From NCBI GenBank assembly GCA_017959195.1, contig JAGDBE010000105.1:1-5732 (forward strand): a DNA stretch of 5,732 bases, read 5' to 3'. The DNA is from Clostridia bacterium (GTDB lineage Bacteria; Bacillota; Clostridia; Oscillospirales; CAG-382). A program made the position numbers and the translations under genes. The notes beneath the pieces were generated by a model that searched no databases, was not told where the DNA came from, and was given only the letters and a program-made list of their open reading frames with translations. Each line of letters opens with the position of its first letter. Within the stretch, counting starts at the first letter, position 1. Shown here piece by piece: positions 1-4,978 of this stretch.

Positions 1-580
1 TTACTGTTTCTTCCGGAAAACCGTACGCAAGGAAAGTTTCCCCGTCGGCGCAGACGTTATCCAGCGCGAAATCAAGGCACAGCGGCGGAAACATCACGCA
101 CCACCAGTTTTTGCCCTCGGCTTTGCCGATATCAACCCGCAGCGTGAGATACTCCCCCGCGGGAAAAGTGAAGTCGGAATACCTTCTTACCGGGCATTTT
201 TCCTTTTGGAGATACACGCTTACGGGATAGGAATATCCGTTTTTCTCCACCGTCTGCTTTGCGTTTTCCCTTATATTTTCAATATTATTATAAGCGATTT
301 CGCGCGCTTTTTCAATACTTTCGGCGCCCGAAAAAATAACAGGTGCGATTTTTATGATTCCGTCCCGTACCTCATATTTGAGTTTCCGGTCGTAATCGGC
401 GTCGGAATTTGCAACAATGCGTAAGCGTATGGTGTTATCCCGCACGTCGAAAACCTTTTCGTCTTCAAACGAAAGCGCCTTTGAGACGGAATAAAAGACT
501 ATGAACGTCAGCGCAAGCGACAAAACAAGCGCCGGCAGCGCGTCGTAAATCATTCTTTTTATTTTTGCTCTTTTTTTCAT
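1..580 (-). CDS. spoIIR: Stage II sporulation protein R, 3' end cut by window edge
   Basis: SpoIIR is the forespore-made signalling protein secreted into the space between forespore and mother cell. There it triggers SpoIIGA to cleave pro-SigE and so starts the mother-cell programme. The frame opens at ATG 580-578 and is open to base 1, giving 193 codons. No stop is seen, so the C-terminus lies outside; family members run somewhat over 200 residues, so little is missing. Visible features are a basic N-terminus (MKKRAKIKR), one hydrophobic segment at about residues 14-31, RLRIVANSD at 52-60 and the family hallmark GKNWWCVMFPPLC at 156-168. The start is supported by AAAGGA at 589-594, eight bases upstream. 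The gene lies 102 bases after the PBP stop, in the same direction, with its own SigF-like promoter candidate and a hairpin over its start. Identity is confident from the WWCV-FPPLC motif. Confidence 0.95.
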   Translation of the reverse strand, partial: MKKRAKIKRMIYDALPALVLSLALTFIVFYSVSKALSFEDEKVFDVRDNTIRLRIVANSDADYDRKLKYEVRDGIIKIAPVIFSGAESIEKAREIAYNNIENIRENAKQTVEKNGYSYPVSVYLQKEKCPVRRYSDFTFPAGEYLTLRVDIGKAEGKNWWCVMFPPLCLDFALDNVCADGETFLAYGFPEETV

Positions 581-612
581 AATGACGGTCCTTTCGAAGC
601 TTTTACCGTCAT
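577..612 (-). CDS. Possible 11-residue leader peptide overlapping the spoIIR start
   Basis: On the minus strand an ATG at 612-610 opens a short frame, MTVKASKGPSL, whose TGA (579-577) overlaps the spoIIR ATG in the classic ATGA arrangement. The micro-ORF runs through the whole loop and 3' arm of the leader hairpin, so a ribosome translating it would melt the stem and end on the spoIIR start. Only a weak GAG lies six bases before its ATG. It could well be chance created by the inverted repeat, because the repeat copies the AATGA around the start codon. Low confidence as a translated gene. Confidence 0.2.
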   Translation of the reverse strand: MTVKASKGPSL

Positions 613-615
613 TAT
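579..615 (-). promoter_or_regulatory. Leader hairpin over the spoIIR start codon, SD in loop
   Basis: Bases 605-615 and 579-589 form a perfect 11-bp inverted repeat (ATAATGACGGT / ACCGTCATTAT on the minus strand) with a 15-base loop. The spoIIR Shine-Dalgarno AAAGGA (589-594) sits in the loop and the first two bases of the ATG are in the 3' arm. There is no T-run after the stem; A-rich codons follow. It is therefore not an intrinsic terminator and is more likely to affect translation initiation. The pairing is directly visible; the regulatory role is inferred. Confidence 0.55.
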
Positions 616-649
616 TGACTCAAATTGCAAAAATATTCGCTTCCCTTTT

Positions 650-680
650 TATTTTACCACGCGCACGTATTTTTGTAAAC
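650..680 (-). promoter_or_regulatory. Candidate SigF promoter for spoIIR
   Basis: Reading the minus strand, GTTTA (680-676) matches the SigF -35 (GYWTA). After 16 bases TGGTAAAATA (659-650) matches GGNNANANTW with its first G replaced by T. Transcription would start near 643 and give a leader of about 60 bases that includes the start-codon hairpin. The -35 lies immediately after the PBP stop codon. A second -10-like element, GCGAATATTT at 640-631, has no good -35. SigF control of spoIIR is well established in Bacillus; the site itself is a visual consensus match. Confidence 0.45.
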
Positions 681-682
681 AT

Positions 683-2290
683 TCAAAGTTGCGTTCTCTT
701 TGCGATTTCAAGGAAGATTTTCGACGGCGGGGCGTTGTTTTGCGCGTGTCCGTCGCAAAAGACGACGACGGCAAGCTCCGGCTTTTCCGACGGAAAGAAG
801 CCCGCAAACCATCTGTGCAGCACCTCTTTCCCGTCTTTGTACTGTCCGCTCTGCGCGGTTGCGGTTTTGCCGCTCGTCTTTAGATTTTCGTCGTACGCGC
901 CGCTTCCCGTGCCGTCGGTAACGCAGAATCTCATCATTTCGGCAAGCTTTTCGGCGGTTTCTTCGCCGAGCACCCTTTTTTTCACGGTTTTATTTTCGAT
1001 TTCAACGCTTTCCGACGGATAAATTATCTTTTTTACGAGCGAAAACTCCGCTTTTTCGCCGCTTACGGCGCACAGCGTGATTTTCATGACGTCGAAAGGC
1101 GAAAGAAGCATATCTCCCTGCCCTATCGCCATATTCGCAAGGTATGCGTCGGTGTGGGTTTCGTCCTCTTTCGGAAAACTCGCCTCCTTTACGGCAAGTC
1201 CGCACGCGGCGGTTTCGTCCCCTATTCCCATACGCCTTGCCGTGTAGCATATTTCCTCGTAGCCCGTTTCCTTTGCAAGCGCGTAAAAATAGGTGTTGCA
1301 GGAATTTGCGTACGCCTCCTTCATGGTCTGTTTTCCGTGTCCCGAAAGGTTATGGCAGCGGAATATTTTGTCTCCGATTTCGACGCTTCCGGTGCATTCG
1401 TACTCAAAATTATAAAGCGCTTCGTCCTTTTCGAGCGCCGAAGCTGCGACGACGGTCTTGAAAACCGAGCCGGGCGCATATCTTGAAAACGCCTTGTTAA
1501 TGAGGTCGCCGTGCGGCGAATCGAGGCTTTTTGCTATATTGTCCTTATCGTAAAGCGGTCTTGACGAAAGAGCAAGCACCGAGCCGTCTGAAACGGAGCA
1601 CACCAGAACCGCGCCGTCAAAAAGCATATCTTCGCACACCTCGTCGCAGATTCTTTGTATTTTTTCGTCAACAGTCAGCACGACGCCCGTTTTCGAAGAA
1701 TAATTCTTATCGCTTATGCAGAAGTTATTGTCTGCAAACGGGTTTCCGCCGGGGTCCGCGTCGTACCTGTATTCCACGGAACCCGAAAGAAGCGACAGCG
1801 TGTCGGAAAAGCGGCGGTAAACGCCGGTAACCCCCTTGTTTTCGGAATTATAATATCCGAGCAGGTGGCGGCAGAAAAAGTTATCGTTTTCGGTATAATT
1901 TTCAAAGACGTACAGTCCCGCGGGCGCGCTTTCTTCCGGAAAATCTTTAAGAGTTACCGAAAACGGCTCGTTTTTCCGCAGTTTTTCTATTATTTCGGAA
2001 ATACCGGTTGCCGCGCTCTTTTCGAGATAGCTTACAACCCCGTTTTCGTCGCGCACGCCTTTCGGATTCACTACGCAGAGCGAAGACTCAACCTTATGGG
2101 AGATTATATTTTCGTTTCTGTCGAGCACAAATCCGTTTCTTTCGAGCACTTTTACCTTCCTCGTATACTGCCCCGAAAGCGCAGAAACCGCGCTTTCTTT
2201 ATAGGCCGCGATATCGTATATTTTCAAAAGCAGCGCGCAGGAGCAAAAAATCATGGCACAAAATACCAGACACACTCGTCTAATATACAT
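683..2290 (-). CDS. Class B penicillin-binding protein (peptidoglycan transpeptidase)
   Basis: This is a membrane-anchored D,D-transpeptidase that cross-links peptidoglycan outside the membrane. The 535 residues begin with one membrane segment (about 5-23). The PBP-dimer opening is degenerate (ERNGFVLDRNE at 50-60 against the usual RG-I-DRNG), and HLLGYYN lies at 142-148. The transpeptidase domain has SVFK at 275-278 (nucleophile Ser275), SCN at 330-332, AIGQGDMLLSP at 388-398 and KTATAQ at 475-480, where the usual KTG is KTA. All catalytic residues are present. The ATG at 2290-2288 has AAGGAA seven bases upstream. It is shorter than most PBP2/SpoVD proteins and has no PASTA domain. Placement directly upstream of spoIIR suggests a possible sporulation link, but a vegetative elongation or division role cannot be excluded. 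The family is sure; the subfamily is not, so no symbol is given. Confidence 0.93.
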   Translation of the reverse strand: MYIRRVCLVFCAMIFCSCALLLKIYDIAAYKESAVSALSGQYTRKVKVLERNGFVLDRNENIISHKVESSLCVVNPKGVRDENGVVSYLEKSAATGISEIIEKLRKNEPFSVTLKDFPEESAPAGLYVFENYTENDNFFCRHLLGYYNSENKGVTGVYRRFSDTLSLLSGSVEYRYDADPGGNPFADNNFCISDKNYSSKTGVVLTVDEKIQRICDEVCEDMLFDGAVLVCSVSDGSVLALSSRPLYDKDNIAKSLDSPHGDLINKAFSRYAPGSVFKTVVAASALEKDEALYNFEYECTGSVEIGDKIFRCHNLSGHGKQTMKEAYANSCNTYFYALAKETGYEEICYTARRMGIGDETAACGLAVKEASFPKEDETHTDAYLANMAIGQGDMLLSPFDVMKITLCAVSGEKAEFSLVKKIIYPSESVEIENKTVKKRVLGEETAEKLAEMMRFCVTDGTGSGAYDENLKTSGKTATAQSGQYKDGKEVLHRWFAGFFPSEKPELAVVVFCDGHAQNNAPPSKIFLEIAKRTQL

Positions 2291-2320
2291 ACTTCATTTC
2301 CTTTTTTGCGATTTTTTTCT

Positions 2321-2330
2321 TATTATCCCC
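2321..2330 (-). promoter_or_regulatory. Possible -10 element for the PBP gene (SigF- or SigA-like)
   Basis: On the minus strand, GGGGATAATA (2330-2321) ends about 30 bases upstream of the PBP start codon. It matches the SigF -10 pattern GGNNANANTW at every fixed position and also contains GATAAT, one base from the SigA -10. No convincing -35 for either factor is present at the right distance (SigF would need GYWTA; the region reads CGGAG/GGAGT). The element is real sequence, but its factor is undecided. Confidence 0.3.
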
Positions 2331-2364
2331 GAAAAAGCAAAAATAACTCCGTTTTTTGTTTTTC

Positions 2365-2393
2365 TTGACTACTTTTGCAATAAGTGGTATAAT
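2365..2393 (+). promoter_or_regulatory. Strong SigA promoter driving mnmM and the rightward operon
   Basis: TTGACT (2365-2370) and TATAAT (2388-2393) are separated by exactly 17 bases, one base away from the full SigA consensus. Transcription should start around 2400, about 35 bases before the mnmM ATG. This indicates strong vegetative expression of mnmM and, with no terminator visible before it, the LCP-like gene. Confidence 0.9.
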
Positions 2394-2424
2394 CAATTAA
2401 GAACCAAAGGCAAATTGCTTTTTT

Positions 2425-2434
2425 GAGGTATTTT
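2425..2434 (+). promoter_or_regulatory. Ribosome binding site fixing the mnmM start
   Basis: GAGG at 2425-2428 lies six bases before ATG 2435. An in-frame TTG at 2423 overlaps this site, so translation from that TTG would leave it without a ribosome binding site. The ATG at 2435 is the start. Confidence 0.8.
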
Positions 2435-2989
2435 ATGATAAAACTTCTGGATTTTGCGAAAAACTTTCTTAAACAGGCCGACATAAAACCCGATTCCGTG
2501 CTCGCGGACTTCACGATGGGAAACGGCTACGACACGCTGTATCTTGCGTCCCTCGTGCCGAACGGAAAGGTGTACGCGTTCGACATTCAGACCGACGCGC
2601 TCATCAACACCAAAGCGCGGCTCGACAAGGCGGGGCTTAAAAACGTCGTTTTGATAAAGGACAGCCACGAAAACGCGTCCCGGTACATAAAAGAGCCGAT
2701 TACGGCGGGCATGTTCAACCTCGGCTATCTGCCCGGCTCCGACAAGTCGGTGCACACCATGCACGAAAGCACGGTAAAAGCGGTTAAAGAAGCGATTAAT
2801 ATGCTCAAAAAGGGCGGCTACCTCGTAATATGCGTTTACCCCGGACACGACGAGGGCAGACTTGAAGGAAAACTCCTCTTAGAAATGCTCTCGCAGTACG
2901 ACAAAAAGGACTTCTGCATAACGCATTTCCACATCATCAATTCTCCCGACGCTTCATTTATTATCACGATAGAAAAATACAACAAATAA
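2435..2989 (+). CDS. mnmM: MnmM/YtqB-type tRNA wobble-uridine SAM methyltransferase
   Basis: This is a small stand-alone SAM-dependent methyltransferase of the YtqB/MnmM family (Pfam rRNA_methylase). In B. subtilis the family methylates 5-aminomethyl-(2-thio)uridine at tRNA position 34 to the mnm5 form, the job done by the MnmC methyltransferase domain in E. coli. The 184 residues form one Rossmann domain: SAM motif I DFTMGNGYDTLYLA at 25-38, acidic ribose-binding loop AFDIQ at 48-52, DSHEN at 76-80, the family signature NLGYLPGSDKSVHT at 95-108 and YPGHDEG at 135-141. The length is normal for the family. It is the first gene of a rightward operon under a SigA promoter, with 20 bases separating it from the LCP-like gene. 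Older annotations call such proteins rRNA methylases. Confidence in the family is very high; the exact substrate follows from the family. Confidence 0.93.
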   Translation: MIKLLDFAKNFLKQADIKPDSVLADFTMGNGYDTLYLASLVPNGKVYAFDIQTDALINTKARLDKAGLKNVVLIKDSHENASRYIKEPITAGMFNLGYLPGSDKSVHTMHESTVKAVKEAINMLKKGGYLVICVYPGHDEGRLEGKLLLEMLSQYDKKDFCITHFHIINSPDASFIITIEKYNK

Positions 2990-3009
2990 CCCTTACCGGA
3001 GGAATAAAA

Positions 3010-3951
3010 ATGCAAAGTATGAAAAATTTCCTTATCGCTCTTGCGGCGGGAGTTGTCGTTTTCGGCATTTTCGCCTATTTTGTTTCAAAGAGCATAATGA
3101 ATCCTCAAAAAAACGTTGAAAACGACGTTTCTCCTTCCGGAAAAGAAGATACCGACGTTGCGGAACAGATTGAAATCAACCCGTATCTCGACACGTCAAA
3201 GACGTTTACCGCGGTTGTCGGCGGATATGACGCCGACGGAAGCGAGCTTGACGGCCTCCTCTTCGTAAAGTGCGACAAGGAAAACAAGCGCTTCGTCATA
3301 GCGTCGGTTCCGACGGCGCTTGCGGTTACCGTAAAGAGCACCGACCCCGCGACGGGAAAAGAAGCGAGAACCAACGTGAGAATAAAGGATTTTCCGAAGG
3401 TTTACCGCGAAAGCGAGCTTCCGCAGAAGACAGTTGACACGCTGTATGCCATGACGGGCATGAAAATCGACTACTATGCGTTTTTTGACATAAATTCCGC
3501 GCTTGCGCTGTTCGACAAGACGGGCGGTCTTTACTATGAAGTCCCGATGGACATGTATTTTGTCGGCTCGGGCACCGAAGCAAGTCCCGAAATCGACTTA
3601 AAAGCGGGCGGAAAGGTATTGAATTCAAAAGAAATACTTCAGCTTCTCAGATTTTCCTACTACACGAACGACGAATCGAGAAACAATTTCAGCCGCGCGG
3701 AAACGCAGACATCCTTCATCAAGGAAGCGCTTTTACAGATAGTGAAGATGGATATGACCGCCCTTATTCCCGGAGTTGCGGAAATTCTCTCGCAGACGGA
3801 AACAAACCTTACGATATCCGACATAACCGCAAACTTAAATCTCTTACTTAATTTCGGAGAATACTCCGGCAACAGCGTATTCATTACGCTCAACCTCACA
3901 GACCCCATAGATTTCTCGCGTTCGCAGAAAATATTCGAGAACTACAAATAA
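3010..3951 (+). CDS. LytR-CpsA-Psr (LCP)-like membrane protein with degenerate active site
   Basis: LCP proteins sit outside the membrane and transfer polyprenyl-linked glycopolymers (teichoic acids, capsule) to peptidoglycan. This 313-residue protein has one membrane segment (about 6-26), a polar linker to about 63 and then an LCP-like fold. The recognisable landmarks are SELDGLLFVKCD at 78-89, IASVPTALAV at 97-106, a KIDYYAFFDINS stretch at 152-163 followed by DKTGGLYYEVPMDMYF at 169-184, and LKAGGKVLNSKEILQLLRF at 197-215. Residues that bind the pyrophosphate lipid in active LCPs are changed: the RxDT box reads SELDG, SIPRDT reads SVPTAL, and the terminal R-x2-RQ reads R-AETQ. Only single Arg residues (214, 229) and Asp81 remain. 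GGAGG at 2998-3002 lies seven bases before the ATG. It is probably cotranscribed with mnmM. Transferase activity is doubtful; a structural or ligand-binding role is possible. The family call rests on these visually aligned landmarks. Confidence 0.7.
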   Translation: MQSMKNFLIALAAGVVVFGIFAYFVSKSIMNPQKNVENDVSPSGKEDTDVAEQIEINPYLDTSKTFTAVVGGYDADGSELDGLLFVKCDKENKRFVIASVPTALAVTVKSTDPATGKEARTNVRIKDFPKVYRESELPQKTVDTLYAMTGMKIDYYAFFDINSALALFDKTGGLYYEVPMDMYFVGSGTEASPEIDLKAGGKVLNSKEILQLLRFSYYTNDESRNNFSRAETQTSFIKEALLQIVKMDMTALIPGVAEILSQTETNLTISDITANLNLLLNFGEYSGNSVFITLNLTDPIDFSRSQKIFENYK

Positions 3952-3963
3952 TACGCAAAAACC

Positions 3964-3994
3964 GCATAAAAAAATCAAACCTCCGTATATATTT
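3964..3994 (+). promoter_or_regulatory. Candidate SigF promoter for the SpoIIQ-like gene
   Basis: GCATA (3964-3968) is an exact SigF -35 (GYWTA). After a 16-base spacer GTATATATTT (3985-3994) fits GGNNANANTW with only the second G changed. Transcription would start near 4000, giving a leader of about 33 bases that still contains the GGAGG site at 4019-4023. SigF control of spoIIQ is established in Bacillus and reported for Clostridioides, which fits. The -10 lies inside the 5' arm of the leader hairpin. Confidence 0.6.
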
Positions 3995-4024
3995 CACTCA
4001 AAAGGCAAAAATATATGCGGAGGT
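3979..4024 (+). promoter_or_regulatory. Hairpin hiding the SD of the SpoIIQ-like gene; also terminator-like
   Basis: Bases 3979-3994 pair with 4009-4024 as a 16-bp stem with a single G-U wobble (3986/4017) and a 14-base loop. The 3' arm contains the GGAGG ribosome binding site (4019-4023), so folding would block translation of the downstream gene. One G and then TTTTT (4026-4030) follow the stem, so the structure could also act as an intrinsic terminator for the mnmM-LCP transcript. RNA initiated at the SigF-like promoter (near 4000) would begin after the 5' arm and could not form it. Confidence 0.65.
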
Positions 4025-4032
4025 GTTTTTCT
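4019..4032 (+). promoter_or_regulatory. Ribosome binding site deciding a GTG start
   Basis: GGAGG at 4019-4023 is nine bases upstream of GTG 4033. An in-frame ATG at 4015 lies before and partly within the hairpin arm; its only upstream match is AAAGG at 4001-4005. The consensus site therefore favours GTG 4033. If transcription starts near 4000, the ATG 4015 would have a leader of only about 15 bases. Confidence 0.7.
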
Positions 4033-4941
4033 GTGAAAAATACAAATGACAACAAATCTAAAATCAAAAAGCAGATTTTAAGCGGCGCCGTTTACATCGC
4101 GCTTGCGGTAACGGTCTTTGCTTTTACGGTGAATACCATAACCTCGTCTTTCGCAAATTCCGTCGAAAAATCCTTAAACGAAGTCAAAATCGACTACCCG
4201 TCTCAAAACGGCGGCTCTTCGACAGGCGCAAAACAGAGCGGCTCTTCAAAAACCCCGTCGGGCTTCGGAATATACGACTTTGATTTCGACACCCCGGTTT
4301 CCGACACAAAAAGCGGCGTTGACGCGACGGTAGTTGTGCCGGATAATGAAAATGACGGCGCATCGGAGGTCGAAACAGTCGAAAATGTCCTTATAACAGG
4401 TGAAGATGAGGCTTCCGAAAACGTCGGCGCGCCGCAGAGCGGCGGGCTTGCAAATTCCGTAAGCATTACGGAATTTGCCCCGGGCGAGGAGCCCGAAGAC
4501 GTTTTCGACGAGCAGTATATCGGGTTTGACGGCTTCATCCGTCCATGCGGCGGATTTATTTCAAAGGAATTTTCGATAGAGCTTCCCGTTTATTCCGCAA
4601 CGATGTACGACTACCGCACGCACGCGGGAATTGATATTGCGTGCGAGGTCGGAAGTATTGTGCGCGCGTCAAAAAACGGCGAAATATCGGAAATTTACGA
4701 CGACGCGTTTATGGGAAGAACGCTCGTTATTGAGCACAAAGACGGTCTAACTTCGGTTTACAGCAATCTTTCGCCCGACATGCCGTCGGATATCTACGTT
4801 GGGAAAATTGTTTCGACGGGCGACACGATAGGCGGCGTCGGAAACAGCGCGCTGTGCGAGTCCGCCGAAGCGAGCCACTTACACTTCGAGATACGGAAAA
4901 ACGGTTCTCCCGTAAATCCCGAGGATTATTTTGAAAACTGA
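4033..4941 (+). CDS. spoIIQ: SpoIIQ-like M23 (LytM-fold) sporulation protein
   Basis: SpoIIQ is the forespore membrane protein that pairs with mother-cell SpoIIIAH across the intermembrane space to drive engulfment and form the feeding channel. From GTG 4033 the protein has 302 residues: a lysine-rich cytoplasmic tail (1-14), one membrane segment (about 16-35), a low-complexity Ser/Gly/acidic linker (about 52-160) and a C-terminal M23 domain (about 165-300). The zinc site is intact, HAGID at 197-201 and HLH at 282-284, as in clostridial SpoIIQ and unlike B. subtilis SpoIIQ, which lost a ligand. The peptidase motif normally read Y-A/G-HL is YSNL (243-246), a SpoIIQ-like change. Reading from ATG 4015 would add six residues. 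It follows the LCP-like gene by 81 bases, behind a SigF-like promoter and an SD-hiding hairpin. A generic M23 endopeptidase is the main alternative; topology, promoter and the nearby spoIIR favour SpoIIQ. Confidence 0.75.
   Translation: MKNTNDNKSKIKKQILSGAVYIALAVTVFAFTVNTITSSFANSVEKSLNEVKIDYPSQNGGSSTGAKQSGSSKTPSGFGIYDFDFDTPVSDTKSGVDATVVVPDNENDGASEVETVENVLITGEDEASENVGAPQSGGLANSVSITEFAPGEEPEDVFDEQYIGFDGFIRPCGGFISKEFSIELPVYSATMYDYRTHAGIDIACEVGSIVRASKNGEISEIYDDAFMGRTLVIEHKDGLTSVYSNLSPDMPSDIYVGKIVSTGDTIGGVGNSALCESAEASHLHFEIRKNGSPVNPEDYFEN
4450..4478. repeat. Perfect 13-bp palindrome inside the SpoIIQ-like coding region
   Basis: GCAAATTCCGTAA (4450-4462) and TTACGGAATTTGC (4466-4478) are exact reverse complements around a three-base spacer GCA. 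The palindrome encodes the residues around ANSVSITEF in the low-complexity linker (about 140-148), where protein constraint should be weak. No T-run follows, so it does not look like a terminator. Confidence 0.85.
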
Positions 4942-4942
4942 C

Positions 4943-4975
4943 AAAAAAGAACGGAACTTCGTTCCGTTCTTTTTT
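4943..4975. terminator. Bidirectional intrinsic terminator between convergent genes
   Basis: AAAAAAGAACGGAAC (4943-4957) and GTTCCGTTCTTTTTT (4961-4975) are perfect reverse complements around a TTC loop. Each strand therefore has a GC-containing hairpin followed by six T residues. It begins two bases after the stop of the SpoIIQ-like gene and ends three bases before the stop of rsgA, filling the whole 37-base gap and ending both transcripts. Confidence 0.95.
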
Positions 4976-4978
4976 ATC

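Noticed and set aside
8..20. Repeated TTTCTTCCGGAAAA string, also near 1930
   Set aside because: Both copies simply encode FPEE in two genes using the same preferred codons; too short and without flanking similarity to be a repeat element.
579..615. spoIIR leader hairpin as an intrinsic terminator for the PBP gene
   Set aside because: No T-run follows the stem in the minus-strand direction and the stem runs into the spoIIR start codon.
582..1022. Open frame of 146 codons on the plus strand
   Set aside because: It lies antisense to the well-supported PBP gene, has no recognisable motif and no good ribosome site; it is a shadow frame.
1655..2368. Open frame of 237 codons on the plus strand
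   Set aside because: It is antisense to the N-terminal half of the PBP gene and lacks any family signature; long shadow frames are expected from codon bias.
2423..2425. TTG start for mnmM, adding four residues
   Set aside because: It overlaps the GAGG ribosome site that is well spaced for the ATG at 2435, and family members begin near that ATG.
2393..2848. Open frame of 151 codons on the minus strand
   Set aside because: It is antisense to mnmM, whose conserved methyltransferase motifs prove the plus-strand frame; it would also run through the SigA promoter.
4015..4017. ATG start for the SpoIIQ-like gene
   Set aside because: It lies within the hairpin arm just before the consensus GGAGG and has only a weak AAAGG upstream; GTG 4033 is spaced correctly from GGAGG. 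Not fully excluded.
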